Source: Saccoglossus kowalevskii
Taxonomy: Eukaryota > Hemichordata > Enteropneusta > Harrimaniidae
Assembly: GCF_000003605.2 (NCBI RefSeq)
Contig: NW_003109448.1
Span: forward strand, 1 to 28,527
DNA length: 28,527 bases
Reading direction: 5' to 3'
In this document: positions 12,351 to 24,509 of the stretch, one piece after another
How the letters are laid out: each line of letters starts with the position of its first letter
Numbering within the stretch: the stretch's first letter is position 1
The notes under the pieces: generated by a model
The model's input: the letters and a program-made list of their open reading frames with translations, nothing else
What the model was told of the DNA's origin: nothing
Database searches by the model: none
Program-made: the position numbers and the translations under genes

Positions 12351-12926
12351 ACATGCCACATGTCAATGCACTTGTCGCCAATTATTACACGTCACATGTC
12401 AATACACTTGTCGCCAATTATTACATGCCACAAGTCAATGCACTTGTCGCCAATTATTACATGCCACATGTCAATGCACTTGTCGCCAATTTTACATGTC
12501 ACATGTCAGTGCACATATCTCCACTTATTCCGTGTCACATGTCAGTGCACTTGTCGCCAATTATTACATGTCACATCTCAATGCACCTGTCTCCATTTAT
12601 TACATGTCACATCTCAATGCACCTGTCGCCAATTATTTCATGTCACATGTCAATGCACTTGTCGCCAATTATTACATGTCACATCTCAATGCACTTATCG
12701 CCAATTATTACATGTCTTACATCAATGCACCGTCTCTAGTTATTACATGTTACGTGTCAATGCACTTGTTGCCAATTATTACATGACACATGTCAATGCA
12801 CCTGTCGCCACTTATTACATGTCACATGTCAGTGCACATGACTCCAGTTATTACATGTCACATCTCAATGCACTTGTCGCCAATTATTACATGACACATG
12901 TCAATGCACGTGTCGCCAATTATTAC
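12351..12926 (+). repeat. Linker region with marker monomer at 12714
   Basis: Monomers ATGCCACATGTC, TTACACGTCACATG, ATGCCACAAGTC and the 35-bp CGCCAATTTTACATG unit (about 12489) recur in the same order at about 21630-21780. Near 12529 is a private TATTCCGTGTCACATG change. The 35-bp marker GTCTTACATCAATGCACCG at 12714 begins the region that is duplicated at 15625 (offset 2911) and 19616. Confidence 0.75.
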
Positions 12927-14192
12927 ATGATACATGTCAATGCACCTGTTTCCACTTATTACATGACACATGTCAATGCAGTTGTTGCTAATTGCTACAT
13001 GACACATGTCAATGCCTCTGTATCGAGTAATTACATGACACATGTCAGTACACCAGTCGCCAATTATTACATGTCACATGTCAATGCACTTGTCTGCACT
13101 TATTACATGACACATGTCAATGCAGTTGTTACTAATTGCTACATGACACATGTCAATGCCTCTGTATCGAGTAATTACATGACACATGTCAGTACACCAG
13201 TCGCCAATTATTACATGTCACATGTCAATGCACTTGTCTGCACTTATTACATGACACATGTCAATGCAGTTGTTACTAATTGCTACATGACACATGTCAA
13301 TGTCTCTGTGTCCAGTTATTACATGACACATGGCAATACACCTGTCGCCAATTAATACATGTCGCATCTCAATGCACGAGTCGCAAATTAATACATGTCA
13401 CATGTCAATGCTCTTGTCGCCAATTATTACAAGTCACATGTCAATGCACTTGTCGCCAATTATTACATGCCACATGTCAATGCCCTTGTCGCCAATTGTT
13501 ACATGTTACATGTCAGTGCACATGTCTCCAGTTATTACATGTCACATGTCAGTGCACTTGTCGCCAATTATTACATGTCACATCTCAATGCACCTGTCTC
13601 CAGTTATTACATGTCACATCTCAATGCACCTGTCGCCAATTATTACATGTCACATCTCAATGCACCTGTCGCCAATTATTACATGTCACTTGTCAATTCA
13701 CCAGTCTCCAGTTATTACATGTCACATCTCAATGCACCTGTCGCCAATTATTACATGTCACATCTCAGTGCACCTGTCGCCAATTATTACATGTCACTTG
13801 TCAATGCACCTGTCTCCAGTTATCACATGTTACATCTCAATGCAGCTGTCGCCAATTATTACATGTCACATGTCAATGCACTTGTCGCCAATTATTACAT
13901 GACACATGTCAATGCACCTGTCTCCACTTATTACATGACACATGTCAATGCAGTTTTCCCTAATTGCTACATGACACATGTAAAGGCCTCTGTTTCCAGT
14001 TACCACATGACACATGTCAATGCACTTGTCGCCAATTATTACATGTCACATGCCGATGCACCTGCCGCCCATTATTACATGTCACATCTCAATGCACTTG
14101 TTGCCAATTTTTACATGTCGCATGTCAATGCACTTGTCACCAATTATTACATTACACATGTCAATGCACCTGTTGCCAATTATTACATTTAA
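12927..14192 (+). repeat. Block C, copy 2, with internal 144-bp duplication
   Basis: Same order as 813-1934 but 144 bp longer. The four-monomer set beginning at the GCCTCTGTATCGAGTAATTAC monomer occurs twice in succession near 13006-13293; copies at 813, 19829 and 22278 have it once. The copy at 15838 shares the doubled set, so the two are close relatives. Private or shared-with-15838 variants include ATGGCAATACACC near 13330, CACGAGTCGCAAATT near 13376, TCAATTCACCAGTC near 13693 and GTTATCACATG near 13820. Confidence 0.87.
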
Positions 14193-14925
14193 CATGTTAA
14201 TGCACGTGTCGCCAATTATTACATGACACATGTCAATGCACCTGTCTGCACTTATTACATGACACATGTCAATGCAGTTGTTGCTAATTGCTACTTGACA
14301 CATGTCAGTGCCTCTGTATCCAGTCATTACATGACACATGTCAATACACCTGTCGCCAATTATTACATGTCGCATCTCAATGCACGAGTCGCCAATTAAT
14401 ACATGTCACATGTCAATGCACTTGTCACCTATTTTTACATGACATATCTCAATGCACTTGTCGCCAATTATTACATGTCACATGTCACTGCACTTGTCGC
14501 TAATTATTACATGACACATGTCTATGCACATGTCTCCAGTTATTACATGACACATGTCAATGCACTTGTCGCCAATTTTTACATGTCACATGTCAACGCA
14601 CCTGTCGCCAATTATTACATGTCACATGTCAAAGAACTTTTCGCCAATTATTACATGTCACATGTTAATGCACGTGTCGCCAATTATTACATGATACAAG
14701 TCAATGCACCTGTCTCCAGTTATTACATGATACATGTCAATGCACTTGTCGCCAATTATTACATGCCACTTGTCAATGCACTTGTCGCCTATTATTACAT
14801 GACTCATCAGAATGCAATTGTCGCCCATTATTACATGTCACATGTCAATGCACTTGTCGCCTATTATTACATGACACATGTCAATGCACTGTCGCCAATT
14901 ATTACATGTCTCATGTCAATACACT
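14193..14925 (+). repeat. Block A, copy 5, with extension toward block B
   Basis: Starts with ACATGTTAATGCACGTG after the block C end and continues through AAAGAACTTTTCGCC, ATGATACAAGTC, ACTCATCAGAATGCAATTG and the one-base-deleted GCACTGTCGCC monomer (about 14886). It matches 16960-17692 at offset 2767, sharing for example ATGCCACTTGTCAATGC (14763/17530) and GTCAACGCACC (14594/17361). The copies part after about 14925, where this one enters linker monomers and the other enters block B. Confidence 0.85.
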
Positions 14926-15837
14926 TGTCGCCAATTATTACATGCCACATGTCAATACACTTGTCGCCAATTATTACATGCCACATGTCAATGCACTTGT
15001 CGCCAATTTTACATGTCACATGTCAGTGCACGTATCTCCACTTATTACATGTCACATGTCAGTACACTTGTCGCCAATTATTACATGTCACATCTCAATG
15101 CACCTATCTCCAGTTATTACATGTCACATCTCAATGCACCTGTCGCCAATTATTACATGTCACATGTCAATGCACTTGTCGCCAATTATTACATGTCACA
15201 TCTCAATGCACCTATCGCCAATTATTACATGTCTTACATCAATGCACCGTCTCTAGTTATTACATGTTACATGTCAATGCACTTGTTGCCAATTATTACA
15301 TGACACATGTCAATGCACCTGTCTCCACTTATTACATGTCACATGTCAGTGCACATGACTCCAGTTATTACATGTCACATCTCAATGCACTTGTCGCCAA
15401 TTATTACATGACACATGTCAATGCACTTGTCGCCAATTATTACACGTCTTACATCAATGCACCGTCTCTAGTTATTACATGTTACATGTCAATGCACTTG
15501 TTGCCAATTATTACATGACACATGTCAATGCACCTGTCTCCACTTATTACATGTCACATGCCAGTGCACATGACTCCAGTTATTACATGTCACATCTCAA
15601 TGCACCTATCGCAAATTATTACATGTCTTACATCAATGCACCGTCTCTAGTTATTACATGTTACATGTCAATGCACTTGTTGCCAATTATTACATGACAC
15701 ATGTCAATGCACCTGTCTCCACTTATTACATGTCACATGTCAGTGCACATGACTCCAGTTATTACATGTCACATCTCAATGCACTTGTCGCCAATTATTA
15801 CATGACACATGTCAATGCACGTGTCGCCAATTATTAC
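14926..15837 (+). repeat. Linker with three 35-bp marker monomers in 179/215-bp period
   Basis: Marker GTCTTACATCAATGCACCG occurs at 15231, 15446 and 15625, spaced 215 and 179 bp. Each is followed by ATGTTACATGTCAATGCAC, CTTGTTGCC and GTGCACATGACTCC monomers, making a five-monomer repeat of 5 x 36 - 1 bp. The first part matches 5199-5690 (offset 9743). From about 15336 the sequence matches 19327 onward (offset 3991), which has the last two of the three marker units. Confidence 0.82.
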
Positions 15838-16959
15838 ATGATACATGTCAATGCACCTGTTTCCACTTATTACATTACACATGTCAATGCAGTTGTTGCT
15901 AATTGCTACATGACACATGTCAATGCCTCTGTATCGAGTAATTACATGACACATGTCAGTACACCAGTCGCCAATTATTACATGTCACATGTCAATGCAC
16001 TTGTCTGCACTTATTACATGACACATGTCAATGCAGTTGTTACTAATTGCTACATGACACATGTCAATGCCTCTGTATCGAGTAATTACATGACACATGT
16101 CAGTACACCAGTCGCCAATTATTACATGTCACATGTCAATGCACTTGTCTGCACTTATTACATGACACATGTCAATGCAGTTGTTACTAATTGCTACATG
16201 ACACATGTCAATGTCTCTGTGTCCAGTTATTACATGACACATGGCAATACACCTGTCGCCAATTAATACATGTCGCATCTCAATGCACGAGTCGCAAATT
16301 AATAGATGTCACATGTCAATGCTCTTGTCGCCAATTATTACAAGTCACATGTCAATGCACTTGTCGCCAATTATTACATGCCACATGTCAATGCCCTTGT
16401 CGCCAATTGTTACATGTTACATGTCAGTGCACATGTCTCCAATTATTACATGTCACTTGTCAATTCACCAGTCTCCAGTTATTACATGTCACATCTCAAT
16501 GCACCTGTCGCCAATTATTACATGTCACATCTCAGTGCACCTGTCGCCAATTATTACATGTCACTTGTCAATGCACCTGTCTCCAGTTATCACATGTTAC
16601 ATCTCAATGCAGCTGTCGCCAATTATTACATGTCACATGTCAATGCACTTGTCGCCAATTATTACATGACACATGTCAATGCACCTGTCTCCACTTATTA
16701 CATGACACATGTCAATGCAGTTTTCGCTAATTGCTACATGACACATGTAAAGGCCTCTGTTTCCAGTTACCACATGACACATGTCAATGCACTTGTCGCC
16801 AATTATTACATGTCACATGCCGATGCACCTGCCGCCCATTATTACATGTCACATCTCAATGCACTTGTTGCCAATTTTTAAATGTCGCATGTCAATGCAC
16901 TTGTCACCAATTATTACATTACACATGTCAATGCACCTGTCGCCAATTATTACATTTAA
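15838..16959 (+). repeat. Block C, copy 3, with 144-bp duplication and 144-bp deletion
   Basis: It follows copy 2 at offset 2911 to about 16438 and then at 2767, so four monomers present at about 13528-13690 are missing. At the switch the monomer reads CATGTCTCCAATTATTAC, joining the TCTCC half of one variant to the AATT half of another, as expected for exchange inside a monomer. It shares the duplicated four-monomer set with copy 2. A private CAATTTTTAAATGTCG near 16872 and AATAGATGTC near 16302 are point changes. Confidence 0.87.
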
Positions 16960-17672
16960 CATGTTAATGCACGTGTCGCCAATTATTACATGACACATGT
17001 CAATGCACCTGTCTGCACTTATTACATGACACATGTCAATGCAGTTGTTGCTAATTGCTACTTGACACATGTCAGTGCCTCTGTATCCAGTTATTACATG
17101 ACACATGTCAATACACCTGTCGCCAATTATTACATGTCGCATCTCAATGCACGAGTCGCCAATTAATACATGTCACATGTCAATGCACTTGTCACCTATT
17201 TTTACATGACATATCTCAATGCACTTGTCGCCAATTATTACATGTCACATGTCACTGCACTTGTCGCTAATTATTACATGACACATGTCTATGCACATGT
17301 CTCCAGTTATTACATGACACATGTCAATGCACTTGTCGCCAATTTTTACATGTCACATGTCAACGCACCTGTCGCCAATTATTACATGTCACATGTCAAA
17401 GAACTTTTCGCCAATTATTACATGTCACATGTTAATGCACGTGTCGCCAATTATTACATGATACAAGTCAATGCACCTGTCTCCAGTTATTACATGATAC
17501 ATGTCAATGCACTTGTCGCCAATTATTACATGCCACTTGTCAATGCACTTGTCGCCTATTATTACATGACTCATCAGAATGCAATTGTCGCCCATTATTA
17601 CATGTCACATGTCAATGCACTTGTCGCCTATTATTACATGACACATGTCAATGCACTGTCGCCAATTATTAC
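16960..17672 (+). repeat. Block A, copy 6
   Basis: Matches 14193-14905 at offset 2767 with very few differences, and the first 320 bp match 20951-21270 at offset 3991. It runs straight into block B, giving the A-then-B order also present at 9446-11517. Confidence 0.84.
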
Positions 17673-19330
17673 ATGTCTCATGTCAATACACTTGTCGCCA
17701 ATTATTACATGTCACATGTCAGTGCACATGACTCCAGTTATTACATGTCACATGTCAATGCACTTGTCACCTATTTTTACATGACACATCTCAATGCACT
17801 TGTCGGCAATTATTACAAGTCACATGTCATTGCACTTGTCGCCAATTATTACATGCCACATGTCAATTCACTTGTTGCCAATTATTACATGTTACATGTC
17901 AGTGCACATGTCTCCAGTTATTACATATCACATGTCAGTGCACTTGTCGCCAATTATTACATGTCACATCTCAATGCACCTGTCTCCAGTTATTACATGT
18001 CACATCTCAATGCACTTGTCGCCAATTATTGCATGCCACATGTCAATGCACTTGTCGCCTATTATTACATGACTCATCTGAATGCAATTGTCGCCCATTA
18101 TTACATGTCACATGCCAATGCACTTGTCGCCAATTATTACATGACACATGTAAATGCACTTGTCGCCAATTATTACACGTCACATGTCAATACACTTGTC
18201 GCCAATTATTACATGCCACATGTCAATGCACTTGTCGCCAATTGTACATGTCACATGTCAGTGCACATATCTCCACTTATTACATGTCACATGTCAGTGC
18301 ACTTGTCGCCAATTATTACATGTCACATCTCAATGCACCTGTCTCCAGTTATCACATGTCACATCTCAATGCACCTGTCGCCAATTATTACATGTCACAT
18401 ATCAATGCACTTGTCGCCAATTATTACATGTCACATGTCAGTGCACATGACTCCAGTTATTACATGTCACATGTCAATGCACTTGTCGCCAATTATTACA
18501 TGTCACATCTCAATGCACCTGTCTCCAGTTATTACATGTCACATCTCAATGCACCTGTCGCCAATTATTACATGTCACATGTCAATGCACTTGTCGCCAA
18601 TTATTACATGTCACATGTCAGTGCACATGACTCCAGTTATTACATGTCACATGTCAATGCACTTGTCACCTATTTTTACATGACACATCTCAATGCACTT
18701 CTCGGCAATTATTACAAGTCACATGTCATTGCACTTGTCGCCAATTATTACATGCCACATGTCAATGCACTTGTCGCCAATTATTACATGTCACATGTCA
18801 GTGCACATGACTCCAGTTATTACATGTCACATGTCAATGCACTTGTCACCTATTTTTACATGACACATCTCAATGCACTTCTCGGCAATTATTACAAGTC
18901 ACATGTCATTGCACTTGTCGCCAATTATTACATGTCACATGTCAGTGCACTTGTCGCCAATTATTACATGTCACATCTCAATGCACCTGTCTCCAGTTAT
19001 TACATGTCACATCTCAATGCACTTGTCGCCAATTATTACATGCCACATGTCAATGCACTTGTCGCCTATTATTACATGACTCATCTGAATGCAATTGTCG
19101 CCAATTATTACACGTCACATGTCAATACACTTGTCGCCAATTATTACATGCCACATGTCAATGCACTTGTCGCCAATTTTACATGTCACATGTCAGTGCA
19201 CATATCTCCACTTATTACATGTCACATGTCAGTACACTTGTCGCCAATTATTACATGTCACATATCAATGCACCTATCTCCAGTTATTACATGTCACATC
19301 TCAATGCACCTGTCGCCAATTATTACATGT
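17673..19330 (+). repeat. Block B, copy 4: a mosaic of three other segments
   Basis: From 17673 to about 18490 it aligns with 3653-4470 at offset 14020 (and with 10232 onward). From about 18500 to 19060 it aligns with 4660-5220 at offset 13841. The offset drops by 179 bp because the TTACACGTC, GTACAATTG-type, ATGCCACATG and 35-bp monomers are absent. From about 19070 to 19330 it aligns with 11520-11780 at offset 7550. A private ATGTAAATGCAC lies near 18150. No flanking unique DNA separates the three parts, so the joins are exchanges within monomers. Confidence 0.82.
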
Positions 19331-19828
19331 CACATGTCAGTGCACATGACTCCAGTTATTACATGTCACATCTCAATGCACTTGTCGCCAATTATTACAT
19401 GACACATGCCAATGCACTTGTCGCCAATTATTACACGTCTTACATCAATGCACCGTCTCTAGTTATTACATGTTACATGTCAATGCACTTGTTGCCAATT
19501 ATTACATGACACATGTCAATGCACCTGTCTCCACTTATTACATGTCACATGTCAGTGCACATGACTCCAGTTATTACATGTCACATCTCAATGCACCTAT
19601 CGCCAATTATTACATGTCTTACATCAATGCACCGTCTCTAGTTATTACATGTTACATGTCAATGCACTTGTTGCCAATTATTACATGACACATGTCAATG
19701 CACCTGTCTCCACTTATTACATGTCACATGTCAGTGCACATGACTCCAGTTATTACATGTCACATCTCAATGCACTTGTCGCCAATTATTACATGACACA
19801 TGTCAATGCACGTGTCGCCAATTATTAC
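19327..19828 (+). repeat. Linker with two marker monomers 179 bp apart
   Basis: Markers GTCTTACATCAATGCACCG lie at 19437 and 19616. The segment aligns with 15336-15837 at offset 3991, with only scattered differences such as CATGCCAATGCAC near 19408 and CCTATCGCCAATT in place of CGCAAATT near 19598. Confidence 0.83.
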
Positions 19829-20950
19829 ATGATACATGTCAATGCACCTGTCTCCACTTATTACATGACACATGTCAATGCAGTTGTTGCTAATTGCTAC
19901 ATGACACATGTCAATGCCTCTGTATCGAGTAATTACATGACACATGTCAGTACACCAGTCGCCAATTATTACATGTCACATGTCAATGCACTTGTCTGCA
20001 CTTATTACATGACACATGTCAATGCAGTTGTTACTAATTGCTACATGACACAAGTCAATGTCTCTGTGTCCAGTTATTACATGACACATGTCAATACACC
20101 TGTCGCCAATTAATACATGTCGCATCTCAATGCACGAGTCGCAAATTAATACATGTCACATGTCAATGCACTTGTCGCCAATTATTACAAGTCACATGTC
20201 TATGCACTTGTCGCCAATTATTACATGCCACATGTCAATGCCCTTGTCGCCAATTATTACATGTTACATGTCAGTGCACATGTCTCCAGTTATTACATGT
20301 CACATGTCAGTGCACTTGTCGCCAATTATTACATGTCACATCTCAATGCACCTGTCTCCAGTTATTACATGTCACATCTCAATGCACCTGTCACCAATTA
20401 TTACATGTCACATCTCAATGCACCTGTCGCCAATTATTACATGTCACTTGTCAATGCACCAGTCTCCAGTTATTACATGTCACATCTCAATGCACCTGTC
20501 GCCAATTATTACATGTCACATCTCAGTGCACCTGTCGCCAATTATTACATGTCACTTGTCAATGCACCTGTCTCCAGTTATTACATGTTACATCTCAGTG
20601 CAGCTGTCGCCAATTATTACATGTCACATGTCAATGCACTTGTCGCCAATTATTACATGACACATGTCAATGCACCTGTCTCCACTTATTACATGACACA
20701 TGTCAATGCAGTTTTCCCTAATTGCTACATGACACATGTAAAGGCCTCTGTTTCCAGTTACCACATGACACATGTCAATGCACTTGTCGCCAATTATTAC
20801 ATGTCACATGCCGATGCACCTGCCGCCCATTATTACATGTCACATCTCAATGCACTTGTTGCCAATTTTTACATGTCGCATGTCAATGCACTTGTCACCA
20901 ATTATTACATTACACATGTCAATGCACCTGTCGCCAATTATTACATTTAA
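19829..20950 (+). repeat. Block C, copy 4
   Basis: The length is 1122 bp, as copy 1. It has the single form of the four-monomer GAGTAATTAC set and retains the four monomers that copy 3 lacks. It shares CAGTTTTCCCTAATTGC (near 20710) and the CATGCCGATGCACC monomer (near 20810) with copy 2, and CACGAGTCGCAAATT with copies 2 and 3. Private changes are CACAAGTCAATGTCTC near 20051 and TGTCACCAATTATT near 20391. Confidence 0.86.
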
Positions 20951-21300
20951 CATGTTAATGCACGTGTCGCCAATTATTACATGACACATGTCAATGCACC
21001 TGTCTGCACTTATTACATGACACATGTCAATGCAGTTGTTGCTAATTGCTACTTGACTCATGTCAGTGCATCTGTATCCAGTTATTACATGACACATGTC
21101 AATACACCTGTCGCCAATTATTACATGTCGCATCTCAATGCACGAGTCGCCAATTAATACATGTCACATGTCAATGCACTTGTCATCTATTTTTACATGA
21201 CATATCTGAATGCACTTGTCGCCAATTATTACATGTCACATGTCACTGCATTTGTCGCTAATTATTACATGACACACATGTCTATGCACATGTCTCCAGT
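20951..21300 (+). repeat. Block A, copy 7
   Basis: Follows block C as in copies 2, 5 and 6. It carries private changes ACTTGACTCATGTCAG near 21052, TCATCTATTTTTAC near 21182 and CATATCTGAATGC near 21203. A two-base CA insertion gives ATGACACACATGTC near 21272, a 38-bp monomer that shifts the frames. Confidence 0.82.
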
Positions 21301-22277
21301 TATTACATGACACATGTCAATGCACTTGTCGCCAATTTTTACATGTCACATGTCAATGCACCTGTCGCCAATTATTACATGTCACATGTCAAAGAACTTT
21401 TCGCCAATTATTACATGCCACATGTCAATGCACCTGTCGCCAATTATTACATGTCACTTGTCAATGCACCAGTCTCCAGTTATTACATGTCACATCTCAA
21501 TGCACCTGTCGCCAATTATTACATGTCACATCTCAGTACACCTGTCGCCAATTATTACATGATACATGTCAATGCACCTGTCTCCAGTTATTACATGACA
21601 CATCTCAATGCAGCTGGTCGCCAATTATTACATGCCACATGTCAATGCACTTGTCGCCAATTATTACACGTCACATGTCAATACACTTGTCGCCAATTAT
21701 TACATGCCACAAGTCAATGCACTTGTCGCCAATTATTACATGCCACATGTCAATGCACTTGTCGCCAATTTTACATGTCACATGTCAGTGCACATATCTC
21801 CACTTATTACATGTCACATGTCAGTGCACTTGTCGCCAATTATTACATGTCACATCTCAATGCACCTGTCGCCAATTATTTCATGTCACATGTCAATGCA
21901 CTTGTCGCCATTTATTACATGTCACATCTCAATGCACCTATCGCCAATTATTACATGTCTTACATCAATGAACCGTCTCTAGTTATTACATGTTACATGT
22001 CAATGCACTTGTTGCCAATTATTACATGTCGCATCTCAATGCACGAGTCGCCAATTAATACATGTCACATGTCAATGCACTTGTCACCTATTTTTACATG
22101 ACACATCTCAATGCACTTGTCGCCAATTATTACATGTCACATGTCACTGCACTTGTCGCTAATTATTACATGACACATGTCTATGCACATGTCTCCAGTT
22201 ATTACATGACACATGTCAATGCACTTGTCGCCAATTATTACATGTCACATGTCAATGCACTTTTCGCAAATTATTAC
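21301..22277 (+). repeat. Mosaic linker with marker at 21957 and partial block A
   Basis: Runs AAAGAACTTTTCGCC, then block C-like monomers (CACTTGTCAATGCACC, CATCTCAGTACACC). A one-base insertion follows (GCAGCTGGTCGCC near 21611). Next comes a stretch matching 12355-12740, with the 35-bp marker at 21957, where ATCAATGAACCG replaces ATCAATGCACCG. At about 22026 it jumps into the CACGAG monomer of block A and follows 93-335 at offset 21933 before entering block C copy 5. Confidence 0.77.
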
Positions 22278-23327
22278 ATGATACATGTCAATGCACCTGT
22301 CTCCACTTATTACATGACACATGTCAATGCAGTTGTTGCTAATTGCTACATGACACATGTCAATGCCTCTGTATCGAGTAATTACATGACACATGTCAGT
22401 ACACCAGTCGCCAATTATTACATGTCACATGTCAATGCACTTGTCTGCACTTATTACATGACACATGTCAATGCAGTTGTTACTAATTGCTACATGACAC
22501 ATGTCAATGTCTCTGTGTCCAGTTATTACATGACACATGTCAATACACCTGTCGCCAATTAATACATGTCGCATCTCAATGCACGAGTCGCCAATTAATA
22601 CATGTCACATGTCAATGCACTTGTCGCCAATTATTACAAGTCACATGTCAATGCACTTGTCGCCAGTTATTACATGCCACATGTCAATGCCCTTGTCGCC
22701 AATTATTACATGTTACATGTCAGTGCACATGTCTCCAGTTATTACATGTCACATGTCAGTGCACTTGTCGCCAATTATTACATGTCACATCTCAATGCAC
22801 CTGTCTCCAGTTATTACATGTCACATCTCAATGCACCTGTCGCCAATTATTACATGTCACATCTCAATGCACCTGTCGCCAATTATTACATGTCACTTGT
22901 CAATGCACCAGTCTCCAGTTATTACATGTTACATCTCAATGCAGCTGTCGCCAATTATTACATGTTACATCTCAATGCAGCTGTCGCCAATTATTACATG
23001 TCACACGTCAATGCACTTGTCGCCAATTATTACATGACACATGTCAATGCACCTGTCTCCACTTATTACATGACACATGTCAATGCAGTTTTCGCTAATT
23101 GCTACATGACTCATGTAAAGGCCTCTGTTTCCATTTATCACATGACACATGTCAATGCACTTGTCGCCAATTATTACATGTCACATGTCGATGCACCTGC
23201 CGCCCATTATTACATGTCACATCTCAATGCACTTGTTGCCAATTTTTACACGTCGCATGTCAATGCACTTGTCACCAATTATTACATTACACATGTCAAT
23301 GCACCTGTCGCCAATTATTACATTTAA
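22278..23327 (+). repeat. Block C, copy 5, shortened by 72 bp
   Basis: Aligned with copy 1 at offset 21465 until about 22924. There, three monomers of the CATCTCAATGCACC/CTTGTCAATGCACC kind are lost and the ATGTTACATCTCAATGCAGC monomer is present twice in succession (22925-22996), a net loss of two monomers. The AAAGGCCTCTGTTTCC monomer here reads TTTCCATTTATC. The block ends at TTTAACATG as usual, but the following monomer leads into another block C tail, not into block A. Confidence 0.85.
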
Positions 23328-23357
23328 CATGTTAATGCACGTGTCGCCGATTATTAC

Positions 23358-23939
23358 ATGACACATGTCAATGCACCTGTCGCCAATTATTACATGTCAC
23401 ATCTCAATGCACCTGTCGCCAATTATTACATGTCACTTGTCAATGCACCAGTCTCCAGTTATTACATGTCACATCTCAATGCACCTGTCGCCAATTATTA
23501 CATGTCACATCTCAGTGCACCTGTCGCCAATTATTACATGTCACTTGTCAATGCACCTGTCTCCAGTTATTACATGTTACATCTCAATGCAGCTGTCGCC
23601 AATTATTACATGTCACATGTCAATGCACTTTTCGCCAATTATTACATGACACATGTCAATGCACCTGTCTCCACTTATTACATGACACATGTCAATGCAG
23701 TTTTCGCTAATTGCTACATGACACATGTAAAGGCCTCTGTTTCCAGTTATCACATGACACATGTCAATGCACTTGTCACCAATTATTACATGTCACATGT
23801 CGATGCACCTGCCGCCCATTATTACATGTCACATCTCAATGCACTTGTTGCCAATTTTTACATGTCGCATGTCAATGCACTTGTCACCAATTATTACATT
23901 ACACATGTCAATGCACCTGTCGCCAATTATTACATTTAA
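23358..23939 (+). repeat. Block C tail, extra copy
   Basis: Repeats the last part of block C: CATCTCAATGCACC, CACTTGTCAATGCACC, GCAGCTGTCGCC, CAGTTTTCGCTAATTGC, AAAGGCCTCTGTTTCC and ATTACATTTAACATG. It aligns with about 20395-20950 at offset 2989 and ends identically, then enters block A copy 8. Together with 22278-23327 this makes a head-to-tail double C end. Confidence 0.83.
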
Positions 23940-24509
23940 CATGTTAATTCACGTGTCGCCAATTATTACATGACACATGTCATTGCACCTGTCTGCACTT
24001 ATTACATGACACATGTCAATGCAGTTGTTGCTAATTGCTACTTGACACATGTCAGTGCCTCTGTATCCAGTTATTACATGACACATGTCAATACACCTGT
24101 CGCCAATTATTACATGTCGCATCTCAATGCACGAGTCGCCAATTAATACATGTCACATGTCAATGCACTGTCACCTATTTTTACATGACATATCTCAATG
24201 CACTTGTCGCCAATTATTACATGTCACATGTCACTGCACTTGTCGCTAATTATTACATGACACATGTCTATGCACATGTCGCCAATTATTACATGTCACA
24301 TGTCAAAGAACTTTTCGCCAATTATTACATGTCACATGCTAATGCACGTGTCGCCAATTATTACATGATACAAGTCAATGCACCTGTCTCCAGTTATTAC
24401 ATGACACATGTCAGTGCACTTGTCGCCAATTATTACATGCCACATGTCAATGCACTTGTCGCCCATTATTACATGTCACATGTCAATGCACTTGTCGCCA
24501 ATTATTACA
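23940..24509 (+). repeat. Block A, copy 8, with internal deletions
   Basis: Follows copy 7 at offset 2989. It has a one-base deletion in AATGCACTGTCACC near 24168 and lacks the monomers between TCTATGCACATGTC and AAAGAACTTTTCGCC, which are joined at about 24277. It also has GTTAATTCACGTG near 23943, a variant shared with 27359 and 27899. Confidence 0.8.
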
